A DNA stretch of 64,000 bases from Enoplolaimus lenunculus (Eukaryota > Nematoda > Enoplea > Enoplida > Thoracostomopsidae), in the NCBI GenBank assembly GCA_030248215.1, contig JASANG010001656.1, positions 1 through 64,000 on the forward strand, written 5' to 3'. Below are positions 45,501 to 55,553 of the stretch, in pieces. The position numbers and the translations under genes are program-made. The notes under the pieces are model-generated. The model worked only from the letters and a program-made list of their open reading frames with translations. It was not told the DNA's origin and searched no databases. Position 1 is the stretch's first letter. Every line of letters begins with the position of its first letter.

Positions 45501-47276
45501 TAAGTACATGTTCGGATAGTGAACAAGCAACATTTAGCACACAAAGTTTTTCAGCGATTTTTAGCTATCGATAAAAGATAAGTTTGTAAATTGTTTTTGG
45601 CTAAAAAGGATACCAAATACACTGCTTTTGTACAAAAACATAAAGATCAGATATTTGTTCATGAGTTATGGTCGATCGACTCGTTTTGCGCCATTGAAAT
45701 GACGAGGGGAAACTTAAGAATCTCAACTGTGCAAAAATTTGCAAAATCATACCATTTTCGGCGAACTCCAGTGTAGGAGAAAGAATAACTGAAAAGATAC
45801 AGTTTCTCGATTCCTATCGCTTTGTATTTTTATTTATGAAACTACAAACGCAAAAAAAAACATTGACAGAGCGACTCACAGAATCTGTGCATGTAGTGCT
45901 GAGGTCAACACGCCGAGGTTAACACGATAGCAAATTGTTTGGAATCCGTTTTGCAAGAAATTTCATTTGTTAATTAAAATTTAATTTATTCGCACTATAT
46001 ATTGAAGAAGTATTTAACTATTGCCACTGTGTGGCTTATGTATAACAAAAATATACAAAATAAAGTTTTGCCACGGGATCCCGAAGTATATATTTTGATC
46101 ACGTCATGATAAGTTGAACACGGATCGTTAGCCGGTGCGTGAGATAAGCTGGATATTTTGATGAAGGCACTCCAAGATTCCTCGGTTTAAAATAAAATAA
46201 CATTGTTTGTTTTGTTATTTTGGTATTTATCTCCATCGCTCATACTTAGGCCCATGTTACTTTATGGACGTCCAGGATTCTGGTAGATCTATAAAAGAGT
46301 GGGTTTATATTCTAGATTACATTTTTGCTTAGACTTAGGCTTAGGCTTAGGCTTATAGGAGCACATTTTTGCAACGTTTATGCTTGGGCTTAGGCTTAGG
46401 AATGCGCTTAATCTACTGTTACGCCCCTTAAACTACATTGGCCCATATCTATATATAGCAATAGCTGTCTTTAGCTATTTTTATCTATTTTCAGTGCACT
46501 GCGCTTAGGATGACGATATTGCCTGCGATTGAAACTACATTGCAAAATATTTTTGACAAGAGTTACTTTTGTACGGTGAGTTTAAATATGTTTGAAAACA
46601 CCGAAGAACTATGAAAATAAAGAAAACTTTTTGGTAAAATTGAGGTTGATGTAAGAGCATATTTGGCTTTAGTCTTTAGGTAACGGTTGTTTATACAACT
46701 TAGAATTTGTCGAAGCCTAAGCCTACTTAAGCGTTAACATTGGTACACTACAAAAAATGGTGAGTGAAATTGACTCTTTCTCATAAAGAGTCTTTACGGG
46801 ACTACACAAACTGAGTCAAATTCGACTCCGCCAAACTAAAACGTGCGACTTAGTGAGACAAATTTGACCCTGGTGGGGTCGAATGTGACTGAGTTTGTGT
46901 AGTCCTGTAGAGCCTATTTCAGAGAGAGTCAATTTGGCTCACCATTTTTTACAGTGTAGGGTTAAAGTAGAGTCTCAAAATCACAACTTAAAGGACCAGG
47001 GTGGAAATCGATTTCGGTTACTGGAACAATAATTATGCTCTCTGCTGGTGACCAATGTTTTTTAATAAAAAGAAAACTTTGCTAGAAAATTTTGCTCAAC
47101 ACCCGTTTGTAAAAAATCTTCCTGTTTCCCGTGCTACAAATTTATACTGATTGCGATGCCATTCAAAACAGAGAACTGCGGACACTATAATCAGTGTAAA
47201 CAACAAACTATATACATGAATTTTATAAACGATATTTAATATTTATTTTCAGAAAATCTTAGACTGGTGCGGTTAA
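42501..47276 (+). CDS. Small secreted saposin-like protein, 4 exons, 114 aa
   Basis: Exons 42501-42543, 44598-44794, 46495-46575, 47253-47276; donors gtaagc, gtgagc, gtgag and acceptors tttacag, ttttcag, ttttcag all fit, total 345 nt. MIRILVLILLCTIA is a hydrophobic signal peptide, followed by a Thr-rich stretch (residues 23-35). The mature part has exactly six cysteines, at 41, 44, 73, 81, 106 and 113. The spacing (x2, x28, x7, x24, x6) is that of a saposin-B fold with three disulfides and mostly helical, amphipathic segments such as LISDYLSTLLASQDVF. Saposin-like proteins bind lipids or permeabilise membranes (saposins, NK-lysin, amoebapore, nematode SPPs). Which role applies here is unknown. 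The last exon encodes only KILDWCG and supplies the sixth cysteine. Introns are full of MITEs. Confidence 0.8.
42749..43035. mobile_element. Partial CTGTAGTGACC-family copy
   Basis: CTCGAATAAAGAGAGGGGGT at the left, then CCATTTTGAGTCCCGAACAA and TATCGCTCAAACTATTGATA, collinear with the inverted interior of 43630-44066. The right end is lost. Confidence 0.65.
43630..44066. mobile_element. TA-flanked MITE, CTGTAGTGACC family (Tc1/mariner-like)
   Basis: CTGTAGTGACCCGAATAAGA ... TCTTATTCAGGTCACTACAG, inverted ends of about 26 bp, with TA on each side. Internal landmarks: TCGCTCAAGCTA-like, GACATTTATGGACTCTAATT. Lies in intron 1 of the saposin-like gene. Confidence 0.85.
44138..44319. mobile_element. 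TTAGGC MITE, variant subfamily
   Basis: Same subfamily as 46249-46443 (GGGGCGTCCAGGTTTCTGGT at the left, ACGGCCCTAAAAGTAACAT at the right). Lies in intron 1 of the saposin-like gene. Confidence 0.7.
44837..45045. mobile_element. CACTGCAAAAAA palindromic MITE
   Basis: CACTGCAAAAAATGGTGAGT ... ACTCACCATTTTTTGCAGTG; ends match perfectly over 20 bp. Sits in TATATA sequence in intron 2 of the saposin-like gene, 28 bp before a TTAA-type MITE. Confidence 0.9.
45077..45323. mobile_element. TTAA-flanked palindromic MITE (CACGTGCAAG ends), second copy
   Basis: ACTCTATTCACACTTGCAAG ... CTTGCACGTGTGAATAGGGC between perfect TTAA at 45073-45076 and 45324-45327; 247 bp. Lies in intron 2 of the saposin-like gene. 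Confidence 0.85.
46249..46443. mobile_element. TTAGGC MITE, variant subfamily
   Basis: Left end GGCCCATGTTACTTTATGGA, right end CGCCCCTTAAACTACATTGG. The core holds a run of TTAGGC hexamers. It shares the block 'tccaggattctggt..tctataaaag' with 44138-44319, defining a subfamily. It lies in intron 2 of the saposin-like gene. Confidence 0.8.
46746..46956. mobile_element. CACTGCAAAAAA palindromic MITE
   Basis: CACTACAAAAAATGGTGAGT ... GCTCACCATTTTTTACAGTG with mirrored arms. Lies in intron 3 of the saposin-like gene; TA on both flanks. Confidence 0.85.
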
Positions 47277-47649
47277 ATTTGAAGAAGCTACGCACGTAGT
47301 GGAATTTGATTCAAAACGATGTTTTAAATAATTTTATACGCAGAAGTAGGCTTAATACGCTATTGTACACTTTCCATAGTTTTCAAAATTTTACTATTTT
47401 GGCGTAAAGCTGATTTTCGAGCTTTATTGAGTAATGCGTATGCTCAACCGTAGGCTTGGCTTTCACATTTTAGAGTAAATGTTTTAGCTCGCAGGTTTAG
47501 GCTCAGGTTCAGACTAAAATATGCTTTTAGACAAGATTTAGGATTGCAGAACGAAGTGTACAAAAGCTGCGTATATTAAATTTTACCGTTTTTTATGTCG
47601 AAACAACGAATGTGATATATTTAAGAGAATTCTTAATAAATTGTGGTAA

Positions 47650-47797
47650 TATGTTAACATCAGGGGCAGAACGTTTTTCTGTGGGACTAGAATAGAATAA
47701 ACTTAAGCTTTAGACTAATTTTTTATTTTGCTTAGGCATTGGCTTAGGCTGAGGGATATGTTTATAATACTGTTCCGCCACTGTTCTTTAAGTACAT
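47650..47797. mobile_element. TTAGGC MITE
   Basis: Left part CATCAGGGGCAGAACGTTTT, right part CTGTTCCGCCACTGTTCTTT; the core is short, TTAGGCATTGGCTTAGGC. Confidence 0.7.
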
Positions 47798-49224
47798 CGG
47801 TAAACAGAGCTATAGTTTTGGTTTTTTATATCTAATTCCATTTTTTGCAAGCATTTTCAAATCTGCTTCATCTTTTAGGCAGCGCCACAGCAGACAGGTG
47901 TGGGCTCCCCTCAAATTCCAGGGTGAGGGCCTACAAACTAACTAGAGAAGCGAGCGAGAAGCCAGACGCATTTTAAATCTTCAGCAGGTTTTGTTTCAAC
48001 TAGTTCGGGTGCCCCCCAATGGGGGTATTGAAGGTGGCTGCTCCGGCCATTATTTGAGGCCCGATGTCTTAGAACTTTAAGCGATTTAAATCAAATTGTT
48101 TTAAATTTCAAACACTTTTTTTATTAAAAATGCTTTCGCATCGCACTTGTGAAAGTTTTAGCGTAAGCCCAAGCCTGATATTTAATAAAACGTAATATGC
48201 CAAAGCTCAAAAATTTTTAACATGTAGCGTACCATAGGGTGCAACATGAGGTGAAAAATACCGAAAAATTACGCCAAAAGTTAAAACGAAACGCGTCAAA
48301 CAGATAAATTTTGTACAATTGTGCGAAATGTCTCTACTGAACCTGTCGGAAGCTCCGGCGAAAATTCTGCCCTTCTGTCAGACTATAATTTCCCGTCTGA
48401 AAGCCCCCTACCACATTTAAATCACATTGTGTAATTTTGAGGATACTCTATATTTGACTGAAGCCCACATGAGATAAGAATTTTGTCTTTTTCTAGGTAA
48501 TGGGTTTCGAATTCTTTTTACTGAAAATCGATGTAGTTTTACTGTACCTCAAATTATTCGATTATTTTTCAATTAGGCGCCTTCACAAAACATATATACT
48601 ATTCGGCATCAACAGTAGAGTTAAAAAACTTCTAGGACCAATTCAATGCTGCCCGTGTAAGTTTACACAACGTCTTGACAAAAATACCGACAATGAGTTG
48701 AACCAATATTTTGTACTTAAAAGGCGTAAAATGGCGTCTAGCTCCTCCCTCGTTTCGCTTGCTTGTGTTTTCAAATGTTATATTTCAGGTGGCTGCCAAG
48801 TTGGAAGTTTCTGGTTCCGCCACCACTGACACCTACAAGGGCTGTTATTTTATTAAAAAACCGACCCGTATTAAAGCTAAATAGCTTTCTTGAAAAGGTC
48901 GTAACCGACATTAATTCTGTTTTTGACCAAGTCATGTTTCGGCAACGGTAAAGCAGCCTTTGCTTCTAATTTATTAAGCTTATGAAAGGTATATTTTTGA
49001 ACCGATTAACACGTAGACTCTATTAATTTAAACAAAAACACGTATTTCAAAAGCTTCATATACAACGAAGGAGATAACCCCTTTTCACATTGAGCTGCGT
49101 GTAGGCAACTCAGCGCAGTGTATATACGTTAAATAGTATATATCGCACCGTGTTTAACAATTGCAACACGTATACATAGTACCAAATCACCACAAGACGT
49201 GAGAGCCCCCTCGGGCTCGAGCGT

Positions 49225-49300
49225 CAAGCTCCTATACCTGAGTGGTGTTGGTATACGCCTCCCACTCCAGTCACTGGAGTTCAAATCCTAGCATAAAAGT
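49225..49300 (+). repeat. Degenerate tRNA-like repeat
   Basis: TATACCTGAGTGGTGTTGGT resembles an A box and GGAGTTCAAATCCTAG a B box about 40 nt later, with CCACTCCAGTCACTGG between. Probably a SINE fragment. Confidence 0.35.
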
Positions 49301-49488
49301 AGGTCTCAGGGGTAATAGAAAATATTCATCCCTAAAGACGAAACTTTTTTGCCAGTTTTTATGATTTTAGATAAACGAGATAAGAAGAAACACGCTGCTA
49401 TGGGTATGTTCATTTTCTAGCTGTTATCCATTTAGATTTTAGTCACAAAAATAAATGTTATTACTTAGCTAGTTGTTTACATTAAATT

Positions 49489-49767
49489 ATCTGTAGGGTG
49501 AATGTTCTTCAGTAAACATTTTCAAATACTTCTGGTTTGAAAACCTTTCTTGCAATTGTTTCAAAGGCAAAATCCAGCTTCGCTGAAAAAGTTGAAAACT
49601 CAGCAGCTGATTGTGAGGCCGCGTATCTCAGTGGTAGTGCGCTGGACTAAGAATCTGTTGGTCATGGGATCGAAACCTTGTAAAAACGCCCCTCGTTTTC
49701 AGCTGCAACCACACAGAACTAAAAACCGTCGTACCCTAGCCTACCCATCTTATCACACCTGTGTGAA
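49489..49767 (+). repeat. tRNA-derived SINE, second copy
   Basis: Nearly identical to 38979-39255 (only a few substitutions, for example CGTATCTCAG for CGTGGCTCAG). It ends 60 bp before the RER1 start codon, so it forms part of that promoter region. Confidence 0.75.
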
Positions 49768-49826
49768 AATTTATTTTTTATTGCTTTTGACATGAATTTT
49801 TTGTTAGCATACATACAAATTAAATA

Positions 49827-52800
49827 ATGTACGATGTAAATAGTGGTGATGACTTCTTAACTCAGAAACCAAGTCTGATTTCTCGTACTTTGCGAACATG
49901 CAGTCAGGTAAGGCGCTTCTTGCAGGCAGTCTTATTGTTTTGGTCACTCATCTAATATCTATTTTGTGTTTTGATTACAGGTTGTAAGCATGTGAGAGAT
50001 GGTTGTCCTGGTACATATGCAATAAATGCAATGCACATTGTGTTGTATAGTTGACACATATAGTCGACAAAAAATGCCGTTGAAGGGGCGGGCTACGTGG
50101 CGCTGTGGTAGAGTGCTCGCTTAAGGATCCATTGGCTGAGAGTTCAATCCCCCGCTAGCCCGCTTTTCCAGCTGCGTAGTTGAAAGGTCTGATGTCCGTC
50201 AGTTCCAACCTAGACTGACATGGGGGCTACTCCGTGGATGCAGTGGTAAACTGGCGCGCTATGAACACGGTATCCGGTCGAAAATAGGATGGACGGTCAA
50301 GGGACGACCTTGTTGAAAATAAGGGCATGTAAGCATGTGAGACATGCTTGTCCTGGTGCATATGCAATAAATGCAATGCACATTGTGTTGTAAAGTCGAC
50401 ACATATAGTCGACGAAAAATGCAGATGGAGAGGCGGGCTACGTGGCGCAGTGGTAGAGTGATCGCTTAAGGATCCATAAGCTGAGAGTTCGATCCGCTCA
50501 GTAAAAGGTCTGATGTGCCGGTTCCTACCTAGATTGACACAGGTCACAGCGGAATAGTAATTGCTAGCAAGCAAGAGGAGAGCATATCTAGTTCGATATT
50601 AAAGCCCATTCTTGTCAATTTACATTTATTTTTGTTTTTAGAGATATCAGCTGTGTTTGGATAGCTGGACGCCATATATTGCGTTGCGCTGGATCGCAAC
50701 AGTGTTATTCGCATTTGGGTATTTAGCACGCGTAATTTATATCCAGGCAAGTATTTACGTATTTTGAATTATATGTGGAATCAATACAATTCCGACGCGC
50801 ATTCTGCTATTTCAACCGCTTATTTTTGCAACTTTTTCTGGAAATCTTGTATGTTTTAATGCAACTTGCTACATGAATTCAATCTTGGCAAATGATTTTA
50901 AAATGTATATACACCAGGGGTGTCAAAACTGTATCGCGACGACCCCTTTTCCCGATGTACTGCATATATATTTCATGGTCCCTTTAATTTTCATAAAAGG
51001 TACATATAGCCACAGCGGGAATAGGACTTTGGACTTGGTGGGACCTCGATGTCAAAACTGTAGGGTCGGTACAACATTTTTCTCTGAAGTACTGCAGATA
51101 TATTTGGTTTTCTCTTAGATTTTCTCCGACAGATTTGACCATGCCGGAAATCGAACCTAGCGTGCTATCCAGTACGTCAATATGTCGATATTAGTTCTTT
51201 AATGCTATATGTGCACGTGCATGTATGTGTCTTAACATTACGTGCACTATGTACATACACATGCTTCACCTCGTATACCAACAAGGGTAAAAGCTTTCAA
51301 GGTTCTAGATAGTCCTATTCCCACTTAGCGGAACTGCTTAAGAGCTATCTAGTATTTACGTTTTGTTTTAGTTAACTCATGTACTTATTGTCAATAGCTG
51401 ATCTCTATTTGTTATAGGGGTTTTACATCATTACATATGCGCTTGGAATTTACCACCTTAACTTGTTGATTGCGTTTTTGACACCAAAAATCGATCCTGC
51501 TCTTGAGTTTGATAATGGTATGACTTTTTGGTCACTCTAATTTTCGTGGTTTTTGTACGTTGTATAAAGTATATACCGCCGTGAACTTTGGAAGAATAGT
51601 GATAACTTATCAGAATTTATTTGGTTCCTAGCATTTGAATACCTTATAGCAAACGGAACTAAATATTTGTAACTAATATGCTGTTTCAGAAGATGATGGC
51701 CCGAGTTTGCCATCAAAGCAGTCCGAAGAATTTAGACCGTTTATGCGCCGGTTACCAGAATTTAAATTTTGGTTAGTTCATCGACTGTTGTATTGTAAAG
51801 ATATGAGGCAACGTTCAATTATTGACGACCAGGATGGCAACAACGGTTCGGATTCGGATTCAGTTGCAAAAAAATCGAATTCAAGAGTCGAATGCAACAC
51901 TGTTCGACAATATATGCTTACATTTTCAAACAATAAAATTTTTTAAATAACTTGTTATGGAAATCAATATAGCTATATATTTTGCTTCAGATCACAAGTC
52001 TCAGAACTGGGGTCTGGCACGAAAATTGCAGTTTGCGAAAAAAGTGGATGTGCTAGAATAATAAATGTTGCTGTAGTTCTGCAGGCTTAAAAGCAATCTT
52101 TTAATTTTATTAAGTATACAAATTGTCAGAGTAGTTTTATAAACTTAGAGTTATATCGGAAATTTGCTTAATTCAAGGTTCAGACTCAGATTATGCAACT
52201 TAGCAATGAATTGGGTTTCGTTGCCACCCTGGTTACGACAGTGGTTCAAAATATCTTATCTGATTGAGAAATTTGCTGATATCCAAATCGGAATGTTGTC
52301 CAAAAAGCAAGTTGCACTCAAATTTAAATTTTGGTTTCACTTTGGTATTCTATGTTCCCTTGTTTACGTCGCTATAAATCGGTATTTGTTTACAAGCTGT
52401 TATATATTTAATATAGCATCCTGTTATTAATGTTTAGGTACTCAGCAACGAAAGGCATAGTCATTGCTTTCCTGTGTACATTTTTCGATATGTTTGACAT
52501 ACCTGTGTTTTGGCCAATATTACTAATATATTTTGTTGTGCTGTTTTGTTTGATAATGAAACGACAGATAATGGTTAGTTTTGAGCAGTTGCCTGCTAAT
52601 CAAAGTTATTGAGATGTTTATGTTTATGAAAATCCTTTAATAGACAGATTGGTATAAAGCGAATTGTCCGCTCTGTGGAACTAAGACCTTTGCCGGTATT
52701 CTATATTAGTATAAGGACTTTAGCTTGTTGATGACCGAATCTTTTGTTTTATGATGCACCAAGTGTAGCAGGTTAATTTTCCCGCTAAAAATGCGACTGT

Positions 52801-52999
52801 TTTGGTCCTTATCAGTTTTGCAGAAGCAACGGTATGAAATTTACAAACATTTATATCCACTTTCACTTATATAGCACACATTTTAATGATTGTATTTTTA
52901 TTTTTTTAGCACATGATCAAGTACAAATATATTCCATTCACCCATGGCAAACCGCGACACTTTGGTAAAGATGGTGGGGACGGTATGTTTAGAATATAA
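49827..52999 (+). CDS. RER1: RER1, Golgi-to-ER retrieval receptor, 6 exons, 197 aa
   Basis: Four-pass membrane protein of the early Golgi that returns escaped ER membrane proteins by COPI vesicles. Exons 49827-49907, 50642-50746, 51418-51517, 51690-51771, 52438-52573, 52910-52999, total 594 nt (197 aa; human RER1 is 196 aa). Landmarks: [67 protein letters not shown], then [40 protein letters not shown] and [15 protein letters not shown], with hydrophobic spans in the family's order. The start is the ATG opening [11 protein letters not shown]; the last exon reads DGGDGMFRI then stop, giving the normal length. Intron 2 starts with GC (CAG|GCAAGT), the others with GT. Intron 1 is crowded with tRNA-like repeats. 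Confidence 0.96.
50089..50162 (+). tRNA. tRNA-like sequence, probable pseudogene or SINE head
   Basis: 74 nt. CGGGCTA at the 5' end pairs perfectly with TAGCCCG at the 3' end (7 bp). The A box is TGGCGCTGTGG, the B box AGTTCAATCC. The body resembles an Ala/Leu-type tRNA with AAG at the anticodon position. The anticodon stem CTCGC/TCCAT does not pair and the T stem is poor, so function is doubtful. Confidence 0.4.
50434..50500 (+). tRNA. Second tRNA-like copy, truncated 3' end
   Basis: CGGGCTACGTGGCGCAGTGG with a perfect A box and a better B box (GAGTTCGATCC), but the 3' acceptor strand is missing. It belongs to the second unit of a tandem repeat of about 345 bp (49983-50330 and 50328-50560). 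Confidence 0.4.
50910..51125. repeat. Imperfect direct repeat in RER1 intron 2
   Basis: GGTGTCAAAACTGTATCGCG at 50918 and GATGTCAAAACTGTAGGGTC at 51049, each followed by a CC.TTTT / GTACTGCA.ATATATTT segment; two copies of an interspersed repeat of about 130 bp. Confidence 0.5.
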
Positions 53000-53581
53000 T
53001 TTTGAATTGAATTATTTTAATGCGAACGTGTGTAGTTTTCATAGATATTTTATTTAGATATTTCTAAATTTGTTATTTCATTTTAAGATAAGTTTCAACT
53101 GTGTAATCATATATGTTAACCGACGCTACTGGTTGACTTCATAGTATTTAAAATGATTAAAAATCTGTTCTATTTCAGCTATGTGAATACGTTGAAATGT
53201 CACTCACAATATGAAAACTGTACTAAAACACGTTTATTTATGTATGTTTTGGATTTTTTTCGTTGTGTGAATGCTTATAATGGCCGTTACAGTTATTTGT
53301 ATAGCACCAGTATATTAACAACGATGCGATGGTATGTGTTATTACTTTGTAAATAATTAAATTGGGACCTTATCATAATATGACGAGCAGTTTTAAATTT
53401 AATTAGCAAAAGTTTCGAAATTCATTGTTTTACAACGACTTTTTGCAATTTTTCATTTGTGCGATAAGTTATAAACCCTAACTGTGGTGAGTCGCTTTGT
53501 TCAAGCTAAAAGATTCGGTTAAGATGATATTGGTAGGTTAAAACAAACCGGTCCAAGGTTTGGTAACAGGGTGAAAGCTTT

Positions 53582-53938
53582 GTGGTGTTAAAATTAAGAC
53601 ACATTTTTTGTGTGTTTTTAATTTGGAACTTGTTAATAACATGGACGTGTGTGAACAGCTTTGAACCGAGCCGTGTTTTCAAGATTGGATGTAATTTTCA
53701 TAACATGTTATTTGCGTGTGATTTCACCTTGTTGATGCTGTTGTTTGCTTTTTTGTCTATTTTTTGTGTTTTTTTAATTTGGAAATTGTTAATAACATGG
53801 ACGTGTGTGAACAGCTTTGAACCGAGCCGTGTTTTCAAGATTGGATGTAATTTTCATAACATGTTATTTGCGTGTGATTTCACCTTGTTGATGCTGTTGT
53901 TTGCTTTTTTGTCTATTGTCCGGCCTTTATTGTGCTAA
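53582..53938. repeat. 156-bp tandem duplication downstream of RER1
   Basis: The segment from AATTTGGAACTTGTTAATAA (53620) is repeated from 53776 with about two differences. 156 is a multiple of three, so one frame stays open over both copies as two 52-residue hydrophobic units. That frame has no ATG at its start and no recognised homologue. Confidence 0.85.
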
Positions 53939-54290
53939 ACTAAAATTACATTTTACGGTGTGATCATAAGCTATAAGGCGTTCTACCAGTCGTATACTGA
54001 AGTATGGATTTTAGATGTCTGCAATGAATTTTTTTAAAATTGTATTTTCTAATTTTCGGAATGGGGTGTAGTAGTTGTGTAGTAGTTTTCGCTGGCAAAC
54101 TTTCAAGACCGTAGATTGATAATTTTTAAGGTTGTTACAAAATCCGTCATTTTGATTGATTATGAAAGAGTAAAATTCCATAGGTTGCGAGTTTTGGAAA
54201 TCGCTTGTTTTTATTTTGATGTGGTGTTTCGTTTATCTCAATTTTTTAATTTCACCACAGGTTGACAAGTACAGTTTTATGAAAAATTGG

Positions 54291-54384
54291 GCGCATGTTT
54301 TATGAGGGCCTGCCTACTAAGTTTATGCTCAGGCCTCACAGTCTAAGTCTCTCAGTAAGCAGGCCCCTATAATTGACATGCGCA
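54291..54384. mobile_element. Mini-MITE of the GCCTGCCCACTAA family
   Basis: GCGCATGTTTTATGAGGGCC and the complement GCGCATGTCAATTATAGGGG form the ends; only some 25 bp of core remain. A one-sided fragment is also seen near 21937-21955. Confidence 0.7.
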
Positions 54385-55194
54385 AAAATTGTGGTAATAT
54401 ATGGCTATAAACTATTTGGTTAATTACATATTTTTGTGTGTTGCTCAGTAAAAAACGATACTCGTTTGTTACATTATCATGAAGTTGAGTATATTGGCAA
54501 CTTTGCACCGAATATGAAGACGAAACTGGGAAATTGACTTGTAAATGGGCATAATGAAAGATGCAGTACAGCGTTTCATGGATTGATGTAAGGCGAACTT
54601 AATAGGTAGTTAAAATGATGTTTAAATTTAATTTTAGCAAATATCTGTAATGTGTTGTTAAATCGTTAGGTTTTACGTATATTTTTTACGGAATATTGGC
54701 AATTGTTTCCTTTAAAAAGTGCCCAAAGTTGAATCGAAACGCGCCAAGCAGGTAAGTTTTGTAAAACTACGCAAAATTTCACTACCGGAACCTCTGGCGA
54801 AAATTTTACCAAGTCGCAGGATGTCGATTTTCTGCTGGAGACAGACCTGCGATTATATCCTAGTATTTAGTCGTGGCCCAAGGCCTGGTTCTGACAGTGG
54901 AAAGCCTACGTCAGGAAATTTGTCTCTCGTGAATAAAACTTGCTCATGTGTTACACCGACGTATGTTTCTCTATTGTTTCGTTTCACCCTATGGTTTGAA
55001 ACACAGGAGACGTAATCTACCGTAAAATTTTAATTCATGTTGCATGTTGCAAGTTAACCGATCAGTGCCGTATTCATGGGAGGTTCGAACCGACTTTTGG
55101 TTTGTCTATGCATTTACGTATTTTGTTTATTGCATATATATTAAAAAATCCTTTAGTCGATGCATGGTCTTACGAAAATTTCGGCTTTACTTAC

Positions 55195-55365
55195 ACTGTA
55201 TTGACCCGAATAAGAAGGGGGGGCGTAAAAAAAGTGGGGGTCTCCATTTTGAGTCCGAATCAATATGAGTCTATATCCCTAATAAGAGTCCGTAAGCGGA
55301 TAGGGTCTCTAAACCCTAGAGTCCATAAATGTCAAGTAACCCTAATGGTAGCGCATAAACCAGTC
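55195..55365. mobile_element. Partial CTGTAGTGACC-family copy
   Basis: CACTGTATTGACCCGAATAA then CTCCATTTTGAGTCCGAATC and ATAAATGTCAAGTAACCCTA, interrupted at the right by the satellite-bearing element that begins near 55365. Confidence 0.7.
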
Positions 55366-55553
55366 GTAGTGGGACTACATTTATTGAGCGAAGCTCGAAC
55401 ACACGTAAGCAATTAAGGTAATATGCAAATTAGTTATTAGCTAACTATTCATTTATCGGTTTTGGAGGTTTGTAAGCAATTTCCTCAGATTCCTCGCACG
55501 CAAAACCCTTTCAGCCACCCTAATAATTATTAGAATAATTCAAAAAGTCCTAA

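Larger units (their letters stand above)
47277..49488. other. Spacer between the saposin-like gene and RER1
   Basis: Holds the MITE at 47650-47797, a CAGGGTGCAAC fragment at 48236-48380 and a tRNA-like piece at 49225. The open frame at 48500-48829 follows a fair acceptor (TTTTTCTAG) but shows no domain and was not accepted as a gene. Confidence 0.4.
49983..50560. repeat. Tandem repeat of about 345 bp carrying tRNA-like sequences
   Basis: TAAGCATGTGAGAGATGGTT ... GCAATAAATGCAATGCACAT at 49985 recurs at 50330 with the same tRNA-like sequence 345 bp further on. Between the copies (50222-50285) is a third tRNA-like stretch, GGATGCAGTGGTAAACTGG. All lies in RER1 intron 1. Confidence 0.75.
53000..55194. 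other. RER1 downstream region
   Basis: After the 156-bp duplication and the 94-bp mini-MITE, only a CAGGGTACAACC fragment (54719-54870) is identifiable. No gene seen. Confidence 0.5.

Noticed and set aside
48500-48829. 109-codon frame following a fair splice acceptor
   Set aside because: No domain, AT-driven composition (Phe/Leu/Lys/Tyr-rich), and no partner exons.
53153-53356. 67-codon frame after RER1 as a further RER1 exon
   Set aside because: RER1 already reaches its normal length with a stop at 52999, and this peptide has no RER1 similarity.
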